This document shows positions 29,327-37,503 of a stretch of DNA of 64,000 nt, piece after piece; the first letter of the stretch is position 1, and each line of letters opens with the position of its first letter. The translations under genes and the position numbers were made by a program. The stretch is from JAJZQZ01 sp963790415 (GTDB taxonomy: Bacteria > Actinomycetota > Thermoleophilia > RBG-16-64-13). The DNA lies in the NCBI GenBank assembly GCA_963790415.1, contig CAWBOK010000009.1:62001-126000 (forward strand). Direction: 5' to 3'. Under the pieces are notes generated by a model. That model had not been told where the DNA came from. It did not search any database and saw only the letters and a list, made by a program, of their open reading frames with translations.

Positions 29327-30113
29327 GTGCGCATCACGATACTCGGCTCGGGCACGGGCGTTCCGAGCGCGGAGCGGGGCCCCGCGGGATATGCGGTCTC
29401 GGAGCAGGGGCACCTCCTTCTTCTCGACAGCGGCAGCGGCACCTTGGAGAAGCTCGCGCGGCTGGGGATGGACTATCGGGAGATCGACACCGCGCTCTTC
29501 ACCCACTGCCACGCCGACCATACCCTGGACCTCGTGTCCTTGATCCACGCCCTGAACTTCACGCCGGGGTACGTCCACAAGGCGCCTCTGCGGGCGATCG
29601 GGCCGCCGGGTTTCATCGATTTCGCGGAACGGCTGCTGGGAGCCTATCCCTCGCTGGCCGACCGCAGCTACCCGCTGGACCTCGCCGAGGTCGACGACGG
29701 CGCCACCGTGGACGCAGGGTGGGTGAGCGTCGCCGTTGCCGAAGTCCCCCACGGCAAGCATTCGGGCGAACGCTTACCGCGTCTCCGGTTCGGACGGGGT
29801 GGCTGTGTTCTCGGGCGACTGCTCTCCGTCGCTCGCGTTGGCCGACCTGGCTCGGCGCGCCGATCTTCTGATAGCCGAGGCCTCGTTCGCCTGCACGACG
29901 GTGGAGAGCGGTCCGCACATGACCGCCGGCGAGGCCGGGCATATGGCCCAGGCGGCCGGGGTCGAGACGTTGGTGCTGACCCATTTCTACCCGGGAACCG
30001 TCGAGGACGAGATGCGCGCGGCCTGCGCCCGCGAGTTCCAGGGACGACTGATCCTGGCCCGCGACGACATGCGCCTGGAGGTGGCCGGCGGACGGGTGAC
30101 GATCTCGAACTGA
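29327..30113 (+). CDS. MBL-fold metallohydrolase, RNase Z-like, one frameshift
   Basis: About 262 aa. GTG at 29327 with AAAGGAGG upstream. VRITILGSGTGVPSAERGP and the zinc motif FTHCHADHTLDLVSLIHAL (HxHxDH, near residue 65) are followed, after one indel near 29765, by AVFSGDCSPS, LLIAEASF and LTHFYPG, which carry the remaining metal ligands. This order matches RNase Z/arylsulfatase-like MBL proteins. A tRNA 3' processing role is possible, but the exosite is not evident. It lies 31 bases upstream of cyclase remnant A. Confidence 0.85.
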
Positions 30114-30143
30114 CGCGCCAGCAGCCTCCTGGGGGGTCACGCC

Positions 30144-30935
30144 GTGAAGTGCGCGTCGTGTGGGACCGACAATCCGGCCGGTATGCGGTTCTGCGGGGGG
30201 TGTGCGGCGCCGCTGAGTGGTGCTTGCGCAGACCAGATTGGGCCTGCGCAGGCGGCTGCCGATGCGCGGGCGCCGCAGTCCGCGGATGCGGCGGCGACAG
30301 AATTCCTGGTCCCGCGAGACGTCGCCCGAGGCGAACTCAAGCTGGTCACCGTCCTGTTCGCCGACGTCTCGGGGTTCACCGGCCTGGTCTACGCCGGCGA
30401 CGTGGGGGGTGGTGGTCGCCGGGATTACTCGGTCATGGGCGACGCCGTCAGCATCGCCTCCCGTCTGAAAGGGCTCGCGCAGCCGGGGGAGATCGTGGTC
30501 GGAGTCGACACGTATCGGCAGGCGGGGCACCTGTTCGACTGGCAGCCCGCCGGCACGGTGTGGGTGAAGGGCAAGGCGGAGCCCATCACCACCTATCGGC
30601 TCGTTGGGTTGCGGGCGACGCCCGGGGGCGGCCGGGGGCTGGAGGCGGCCCTGGGCTGCGCTCCCGCTTGGTGGGCCGCGACGCGGAAGTGCGGCTCTTC
30701 GAGCGGGCCCTCGACCGCCTGTCGGCGGGGGAGGGAGGCGTCGTCACATGGGGAGGGTCTCTGACCCCCTGGCGCTGCTCGAAGAATCGAGGCGGCCGAG
30801 GGCCTCTTCGCCGACATGGGGGCAGAGCTCTACCTCGAGGAGACGCGGCGGGCGCTGGCGGATCTGTCGGGGGAGGTGCCGAGCCAACCGACCGTCGCGG
30901 CCGCCTCGCGGAGCGCCGGGTCAGAAACGGTCTAG
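30144..30935 (+). pseudogene. Cyclase paralog A: zinc-ribbon nucleotide cyclase with internal and 3' deletions
   Basis: GTG at 30144 starts a two-CxxC zinc ribbon (CASCGTDNPAGMRFCGGC), then the cyclase strand LVTVLFADVSGFTGLVYAG. Compared with paralog B (31633), about 88 residues are missing in frame between SGFT and GLVYAG. This removes the DKFMGD segment with the second metal Asp and the substrate Lys. The junction lies at a short shared CACCG. After the cyclase remnant (DYSVMGDAVSIASRL, KGKAEPITTYRL) the frame breaks. Pieces of the ATPase start (LVGRDAEVRLFERALDRL) are joined directly to a TPR-type C-terminus (MGAELYLEETRRALADL) at about 30780-30935, so the ATPase core is also gone. It should have no cyclase activity. 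Confidence 0.8.
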
Positions 30936-31177
30936 TGGTCCATCAACAGTCGCGCGACATCCTCTCGGTCCAACCCGTGATGGCGGGCAACGTCGGCGAT
31001 GACCGCAGAGAGGGTGCCGATACGGAGCGGGTCGTGCCTCGGGATGGTGATGTGGTGCTCGCCGGCCTCGAGCGTCGTCAGGCGGAGATGACTTCCTGAC
31101 TGTCGTGTGACCTCGTAGCCGAGCACGGAAAGCGCTCGGGCGAGATCCATGCCCGAGACGTCCCGCGGCAGCCTCAT
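30932..31177 (-). CDS. hicA: HicA-family mRNA interferase toxin
   Basis: 81 aa. Double-stranded RNA-binding-like fold, with the catalytic His in RQSGSHLRL and a later strand HHITIPRHDPLRIGTLSAVIADV. HicA toxins cleave mRNA and are held inactive by HicB. Its ATG (31175-31177) overlaps the stop of the upstream hicB-like gene by two bases, giving antitoxin-first order. Its 3' end overlaps the last bases of cyclase remnant A on the other strand. Confidence 0.85.
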   Translation of the reverse strand: MRLPRDVSGMDLARALSVLGYEVTRQSGSHLRLTTLEAGEHHITIPRHDPLRIGTLSAVIADVARHHGLDREDVARLLMDH

Positions 31178-31380
31178 ACGGCGATGACTTCTTCCCTCAC
31201 GAAGTGCAGGCGAATGATCCGCGGGCGGTCGGCTTCGTCGAAGTGACACACGACCGCGTCGCGCACCCGTTGTTCGACGTCGTCGACGACGTCGGCCTCC
31301 GTGAAGATCGCAGACCCCAGAGCCTGTGCCGTGTAGCCCCCTTCGGGAGCCTCCTGCACCAGAAAGATGATCTCGTTCAT
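31174..31380 (-). CDS. hicB: HicB-family antitoxin
   Basis: 68 aa from ATG 31380. The RNase H-like HicB fold is suggested by IIFLVQEAPEGGYTAQALGSAIFTEAD, then VEQRVRDAVVCHFDEADRP. It lacks the C-terminal DNA-binding extension (HTH or RHH) of long HicB proteins, so any autoregulation would need another surface. It is coupled to hicA by overlapping stop and start. A TATACT box is about 35-40 bases upstream. Confidence 0.8.
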   Translation of the reverse strand: MNEIIFLVQEAPEGGYTAQALGSAIFTEADVVDDVEQRVRDAVVCHFDEADRPRIIRLHFVREEVIAV

Positions 31381-31415
31381 GCCACGATCCTTCGGCGAAG
31401 TCAGTCCTCGTTGAC

Positions 31416-31421
31416 AGTATA
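31416..31421 (-). promoter_or_regulatory. -10 box for the hicBA pair at 30932-31380
   Basis: TATACT on the minus strand, 35 bases before the hicB ATG. No convincing -35 hexamer was found at 16-18 bases. The plus strand here reads TTGACAGTATAC, so a rightward -35 may overlap. Confidence 0.4.
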
Positions 31422-31632
31422 CCCATCTGGTGCCCGCTGCGAGGCGAGCCGGGCTGCCGGTCGATGCACGAGTCTCATTGACGGGACCTGCACTTGAATC
31501 AGGGTGAGGGACGCGCACCTGATGACGTCGGCGAACTCCGCCGGCACCGACCCCGGCGGCCCCCGGTCTACTGGCGCTTCGTAGCCCGGCGCGGTAGTGT
31601 GGGCGCATTCACCATGTGCGCGGGGGGTGGCC

Positions 31633-34600
31633 GTGAGGTGCGCGTCATGCGGGTTTGAGAACCCGGCCGACATGCGGTTCTGCGGGGGGTGTGGTCAGTT
31701 GCTGACCGATCCTGAACTACCTCCCGTTCCCGGCGAGCCGCGGGGCGACCGTGCAGTCGGTACCCTCCCCGGCGGCGAGCGCAAGATCGTCACTATCCTC
31801 TTTGCCGACGTCTCCGGCTTCACCGCTCTCTCCGAGAAGCTGGACCCCGAGGCCGTGCGCGACCTCATCACGGCCTGCTTCGATCGTCTGGTCCCCTGCA
31901 TCCAACGCTATGGCGGCACCATCGACAAGTTCATGGGCGACGAGATCATGGCCCTGTTCGGAGCGCCCCAGGCCCACGAGAACGACCCCGAGCGGGCGCT
32001 GCGCGCCGCTCTGGAGATGCGCCGGGTCCTGGCGGCCTTCAACGCGGAGCGGCACTCCCCGCTCGCCATCCACTTCGGGGTGAACACCGGCCTCGTCTAC
32101 GCCGGCGGCGTGGGGGGCGGGGGACGGAAGGACTACTCTGTCATGGGGGACGCGGTGAACGTCGCCGCGCGGCTCAAGACTACCGCCACGTCCGGTGAGA
32201 TCCTGGTGGGAGCAGACACCTTCCGGCAGGCCCGGGACCTCTTTGAGTGGCTGCCGGTGGGCCTGATTCAAGCGAAGGGCAAGGCCGAGCCGGTCACCGC
32301 CTACCGGCTCCTCGACGTACGCGCGGCAGCCTCCGGCCCACGCGGGCGCACCACCCGCGGCCTCTCCTCGCCCCTGGTCGGCCGTGAGGGCGAGCTCCAA
32401 GCTCTTCACCCAGGCGATCGACCGGGCGGGCGGCGGGCGGGGGGGCGTCCTTGTCGTGGTCGGTGAGGCCGGTCTGGGGAAGTCCCGCCTGGTGGCCGAG
32501 GCGCGGGCGGTGGCGGGGAAGTCTGGGGTGGGCTGGCTGGAAGGCCGCACCCTCTCCTTCGGCCGCACCATCAGCTACTGGCCGCTTCTCGAGATCATCC
32601 AGGAGGACTCAGGCATCGCGAGCGACGACTCCGAAGCCGAGCGCTGGGCCAAGCTCGCCGGCCGCGTGGGGGGTCTCTTCGGGCACGAGGGCGCGGAGGT
32701 GCTCCCCTATCTCGCCACCCTTCTCACCCTCCCAATACCTGAGGACCTCGCCCACAAGGTCAGACACCTGGATGGCGAGGCCATGGGCCGCCAGGTCTAC
32801 CGGGCCACGCGTCTCTTCTTTGCCCGCCTCGCGGCCGAACGACCGACGGTGGTGGTCGTGGAGGACGTGCACTGGCTGGACGGCTCCTCGGCCTCCCTTC
32901 TGGAGCACCTTCTGCCCCTCACCCGCGAGGCGCCCCTGCTCTTCTGCCTCATCAGCCGACCCCAGACCGAGGCCGACACCGCTCTCGCGCGACTGCAGGA
33001 GCTCGCCCGGGAGCAGTATGCCGACCGCGTGACCGAGATCGCCCTGCGTCCCCTCTCCCCGGAGGAGAGCACGCTCCTGGTCCGCAACCTGGTGCAACTC
33101 GATGACCTGCCGTCCCGTCTCCACGACACCATTCTCGACCGGGCCGAAGGCAACCCTTTCTTCGTGGAGGAGGTTGTCCGCGGCCTGATCGACCTCGGCG
33201 GTCTCGTCCGGGAGGAGTCGACCGGCCGCTGGCGGGTGACGGACCAGGCTACCCGCATCAGCATCCCTGACACGCTCCAGGGCGTCATCATGGCCCGGGT
33301 CGACCGTTTGGATGAGGACTTGAAGCAGGTGCTGCGTCTGGCGTCGGTCATCGGGCGGAGCTTCTTCTACCGGGTACTCGACAGCATCGCCGAGGCCGAG
33401 CGGGATCTCGATCGCAGCCTGGCGGATCTTGAGGCGCGCGAGCTAGTCCAGGAGAAGGCGCGAGACCCCGAGCTTGAGTACATGTTCAAGCACGCCCTCG
33501 TCCAGGAGGCCACGTACGAGAGCATCCTGCTACAGCGCCGCAAGGAGCTGCACCGGCGAGTCGCGGCCACCATCGAAGTCCTCTTCGCCGACCGCCTGGA
33601 GGAGTTCTACAGCCTGCTCGCTTACCATTACTCCAAGGCGGAAGACTGGGAGAGGGCCCAGGAGTACCTCTTCAAGGCCGGGGATCAAGCGGGCAGCATA
33701 GCGGCCGACGCCGAGGCGCTCGCCCACTACGAGGAGGCCGTAGAAGCGTACACCCGCGCCTTCGGAGATCAATGGGACCCGTTCCAACGGGCGGCTCTGG
33801 AGCGCAAGATGGGGGAAGCCCTCTACCGCACCGGCGAGCACGAGCGAGCCCGGGACTACCTGTGCCGCGCTCTTGCGACGCTAGGGAGTCCCTTCCCCAC
33901 ATCGAATGGTGCAGTCCGACGCGCCATCATGGTAGAGCTGCTGCGACAGGTCGGCCACCGTCTCCTTTGGAGGTTCCCCCGTCGATCTCCCTCCTCGGAT
34001 GAGGCACGTATCGCCGAGGAGCGGCTCTGGCTGTACAACAGCCTTGGGTGGATCGACGCGGGGCATCCGGTACGCATGTTGCTCGATACATTGATCCCCC
34101 TGAACCTGGCGGAGAGATACGGGCTCGATTGGGCAGTCGGCGGGTGGACTGCCGTTCTCGGCTACGTCTGCGACTTCGTCCCGTTGCCTCGCCTTTCCCG
34201 CTTCTACCACCGGCGGTGCCTCGTCGTCGCCGAGCAGGCACCGGAGCAGGGTTTATGGGAGACGCAGTTCGCGTTGGCTACAGCGCACTTCTTCGTGGGG
34301 ATACACGAGTACGTGGCAACGGGCAACTGGGTGAGCTCGCGCGACCACGAACGCCAAGCCCGGGGCGAGCTGTTCCGCCTGGGCAGGATACGTGACTGGG
34401 CGGCGGCGACCAGCCAGTTGGGAACCGTGCTCTTCGATCAGGGGGAGCTGACAGAGCCTCTGGCTCTCAGCCGAGAGATGATAACCCTCGGTGAAGAGAC
34501 GGGTGACCATGTGGTCGAGGCGTGGGGCCGACTATATGCCGGAGCTATGCTGCTGAATGTCCAAGGGCAGTTCGAGGAGGCGGAGAAACACCTCCTTGCT

Positions 34601-35233
34601 GCGGCCACCGCACTCTTCGCCGCACTGGACGTCGTCATGGGTGTCGGCGCTCGGGCGCACATCGCTAGCTCTCGTCTGAAGCAGGGGAAGCTGGACGAGG
34701 CCCGGGCGCTGCTCTCGGAGGAGATTGACCGAGTCCGAAAGAACGACGTCAGGGGCATCTACGTCGCAACGTCTGGATTGCCCACGCCGCCGTCAGCCTG
34801 GCGACCGCGGAACAGGCACAAGGCGCCGCGAGGCCGACTGCACTCAACGAGGCGAAGGCCGCCAGCCGCACTCTCCTCAAGCACGGCAAGCTCGACATCG
34901 GCTCCTTGGTTACCGGCTACCGGATGCAGGGGACCTACGAGTGGCTCGGCGGCCATCCGGGCAAGGCCGGGGAGTGGTGGCGGAAGAGCCTCGACCTGGC
35001 CGAGAAGCTCGGGGTCGCGATTACATGGGGCTCAGACATACCTGGAGATCGGCCGACGGACCGGCGACCTGGCAGCACTCCAGCGGGCCGAGGCGGAGTT
35101 CGCCGAGATGGGCGCCGCCTACGACCTGGCTGAGGCCCGACGTCTGCTCGCTGCGCACCGAGACCGGGGGGCACTGGGTCCCACCAGCGGCCGAGCAGGG
35201 GTATCGCACGGATCCAAGGGAGGAACGCGATGA
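31633..35233 (+). CDS. Cyclase paralog B: zinc-ribbon class III nucleotide cyclase-AAA ATPase-TPR protein
   Basis: About 1200 aa after joining frames near 32397, 34775 and 35030. Order: zinc ribbon CASCGFENPADMRFCGGCG (1-22), cyclase domain (about 52-225) with metal Asp in LFADVSGFTAL, Lys and second Asp in IDKFMGDEIMALFG, and KDYSVMGDAVNVAARL (transition-state Asn/Arg). Next, AAA_16 ATPase SPLVGREGEL, Walker A VGEAGLGKSRLVAEA and Walker B VVVVEDVHWLDGSS, then TPR-like helices. The Ser in YSVMGD sits where class IIIb cyclases have Thr. GTG at 31633 aligns with the starts of paralogs C and E. The stop overlaps the ATG of an alpha/beta hydrolase, implying joint expression. The likely product is cAMP. 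The signal sensed by the STAND/TPR part is unknown. Confidence 0.88.
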
Positions 35234-36051
35234 GACAATCGACCGCAACCGCCGGCTACTTGCGGGGAAGGCTACCCTACAACCGCTTCGGGCAGGGCCC
35301 GCGCATCCTCGTCGTCTTTGTCGGCCTCACGTTCGAGCACGTGCCGCTCTCCGGACCCATGGCGTGGTGGACCTCCCAGACCTATGGGTTCCTGGGGGAG
35401 GACTACACCGTCTACGTTGTCAACCGCCGTCCTCGGCCGCCGAAGGGCTACACGTTGCGCGATATGGCCGACGACTACGCGACCATGGTCAGCGAGGAAT
35501 TCGGTCATCCGGTGGACGTGATCGGGGTCTCCACGGGGGGCTCGATCTGCCAGCACTTCGCCGCGGATCATCCTGAGCTAGTGCGCCGGCTGGTCATCCA
35601 CTCCAGCGCCTACAAGCTGGGTGAAGTGGGCAAGGACGTCCAGTTGCAGGTCGCGGATTTTGCCCGCAAGGGGGACTGGCGGGGCGCTACCGCAGCCATA
35701 CTGGGCCTCATGCTCCCAAGCTCAGGGGCGATGAGGTACGCGTCCAGGCCCCTCCTGTGGGCCGGAGCGCGAACCGCGAGCCTGACGCTCGGCGCTCCGG
35801 ACGACCCGTCGGACGTGGTGGTGACCATCGAGGCCGAGGACGTGCACGACTTCAAGGACCGCCTCGGCGAGATCACCGCACCCACGCTCGTGGTGGCGGG
35901 AGACCAAGATCCGTTCTACCCGGCCGAGCTCTTCCGAGAGACAGCCGCCGGCATCCCCAACGCTACTCTCGCCCTGTACGAAGGGGCGGGCCACGGGCCC
36001 TCGGGCAAGCACTTCAAGCAGGACGTGCTCGGGTTCCTGCGGGCAGTCTAA
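35230..36051 (+). CDS. Alpha/beta hydrolase coupled to cyclase B
   Basis: 273 aa; the ATG at 35230 overlaps the cyclase stop (ATGA). Nucleophile elbow VIGVSTGGSICQHFAADHPE near residue 100 (G-x-S-x-G), acid in VVAGDQDPFYP near residue 222, and His in YEGAGHGPSG near residue 251. There is no signal peptide. The N-terminal FVGLTFEHVPL replaces the usual HG oxyanion segment. Translational coupling to a signalling ATPase is unusual and suggests it belongs to the same pathway, possibly hydrolysing a signal or effector molecule. Confidence 0.88.
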   Translation: MRQSTATAGYLRGRLPYNRFGQGPRILVVFVGLTFEHVPLSGPMAWWTSQTYGFLGEDYTVYVVNRRPRPPKGYTLRDMADDYATMVSEEFGHPVDVIGVSTGGSICQHFAADHPELVRRLVIHSSAYKLGEVGKDVQLQVADFARKGDWRGATAAILGLMLPSSGAMRYASRPLLWAGARTASLTLGAPDDPSDVVVTIEAEDVHDFKDRLGEITAPTLVVAGDQDPFYPAELFRETAAGIPNATLALYEGAGHGPSGKHFKQDVLGFLRAV

Positions 36052-36073
36052 TGCTGGGTGATCCCAAGAATAG

Positions 36074-36220
36074 GAGCACGTCGAACGTCCCTTCCAAGAC
36101 CACGTCCGCTGGCCGGATCTCGATGTCGATTTGACCCTCGACTCTATCCGCGATCCGAACCCATATCCGCTGGTATCGAAGTTCGCCGAGATCACGCCGC
36201 CGGGAGGTACGGGCGTATGA
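36074..36220 (+). pseudogene. Short unidentified protein fragment
   Basis: A 48-codon open frame bounded upstream by TAG reads HVRWPDLDVDLTLDSIRDP, then NPYPLVSKFAEITPP. It has a protein-like pattern and resembles the C-terminal part of small addiction-associated proteins, but there is no start codon and I cannot name a family. The rest of 36052-36347 shows nothing I can support. Confidence 0.25.
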
Positions 36221-36347
36221 AGGCGAGTGGACTCGACAAGAAGTTCAACAGTTGCTCTGATCGCGGCTTGACGAGGGTGGAACGGCGCGACTGGCGCGAG
36301 ATTAATGCGACGGATCATTCTTAGAGCATCATGAAGGGGTGCATTCT

Positions 36348-36753
36348 GTGAGAACGTTTCAGATAGTCGTCGAGCGCGACCCGGAAACCTGTCTGCTTGT
36401 AGGATATGTTCCTGGCTGGCCAGGGGCGCATACCCAGGGTGCCGACAGCAAGGAACTCCTGGATAACATGCGCGAGGTCATAGAGATGCTGCTTGAGGAA
36501 GGCCCACGGTTTCACTGAGGCGAGGCAACGCGGGTCGCATAAGCAGTATCGGCATCCCGACGGTCGCGGGACCACCGTCCCTTTCCATTCCGGGCGCGAC
36601 ATATCGCCCACGTTGCTACGCAAGATCGCCGCGGATGTCCATGTGACTGTCGAGGAGTTCTTGACCTCGGAACAGGCGAAGCGGTGGACCGGACAGGGCC
36701 CGACCGCGAAGTCGCGGGCCGAGTGTAGTCTTCTGGCAGTCGCCAGCGGCTGA
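36348..36753 (+). pseudogene. HicB-HicA fusion scar (one frameshift)
   Basis: GTG at 36348 starts a HicB N-terminus (FQIVVERDPETCLLVGYVPG, GAHTQGADSKELLDNMREVIEMLLEE). With one base removed near 36501 it runs directly into a HicA body: AHGFTEARQRGSHKQYRHPDGRGTTVPFH, DISPTLLRKIAADVHVTVEEFL. The C-terminal part of HicB and the N-terminal helix of HicA are both missing. The words REVIEMLLEE (HicB) and typical HicA xEVIxLLExxGF are alike, so recombination between them could have fused the genes. The catalytic GSH is kept. As written, a stop ends the HicB part at 36516-36518. Promoter and function are uncertain. Confidence 0.6.
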
Positions 36754-36883
36754 AGCGCGGGCGAGAACCCGAGGCCTGGGGGTAGCTTGGCCCGAGGGTC
36801 ACACCCTCTCTTTCGGGACTACTCGCAAATGTCCGTTGCAGCAGGACATAATGTTCGCATGAGCAGAACAACGAGCGACCCAG

Positions 36884-37132
36884 AGCGCCGTCGCACAGTA
36901 CCTCAATCACCTGTCGGCGGCCAAGCTTGTCTCCCGACGCGGCGCCGGCAGGCGAATCCTCTATCGCCTGGAGCCGAGCCCTGCAGCGCTCGGGAGGCCG
37001 ACGGCGGCCTACGTCGAATGGGCTGCGGGCTGGCGGGGCGTCGCGACGATATGGCGTGAGCTGCAGGATTGGCCGACTGGCGGTGATTGCGATCACGGAC
37101 GAGTGTCTCGGCTGGCGTCGGTTCCCTGGTGA
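36884..37132 (+). pseudogene. Winged-helix (ArsR/MarR-like) regulator remnant
   Basis: An open frame of 82 codons without a start reads SAVAQYLNHLSAAKLVSRRG, then RRILYRLEPSPAALG. This is the recognition helix and wing pattern of ArsR-type regulators (VSxHLxxLxxAGLV..R..Gr.v.Y.L). The first helices and the start are missing or in another frame. The sequence from 36754 to 36883 shows no gene. Confidence 0.35.
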
Positions 37133-37444
37133 ACGCGACGCCGGATCTGGCTGCTGAGGGTTTGGACGTTCACGTTCCCGAGTTGCCCGGGTGGGCGGCC
37201 ACCGGGGGCGATCTTCCGATCGCCGTCATGGACATGGTCGCCGGGCGCCTCGCCGATTTCGTGGACGAGGGCGAGCGGATCGCGGCTGCCACTGGAGACT
37301 GCCGGAGGGTTGGCCGCCGTATGCTACGGCTTCGACACCATCCCGCTTCGCCGAGCCGCCTGGTTCTACCAGTCGCGCGCGTGGGCAAACGTTAGGCCTG
37401 GTGTCGGCGCGGGCATGTACGCGCCTGCGGTGACCGACCCCTAG
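37129..37444 (+). CDS. Small hypothetical protein (one possible frameshift)
   Basis: GTG at 37129 gives VNATPDLAAEGLDVHVPELP, then LPIAVMDMVAGRLADFVDEG. A break near 37305 leads to LAAVCYGFDTIPLRRAAWFYQ and a stop at 37442-37444. Total about 105 aa. No family was recognised. The residue pattern and length hint at a real but degraded gene between the regulator remnant and cyclase C. Confidence 0.3.
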
Positions 37445-37503
37445 CCTTCAACCGATCCGCGTTGTAGTGTTGCGCCATTCGGCGTCCGCCTGGGAGACGG
37501 GCC

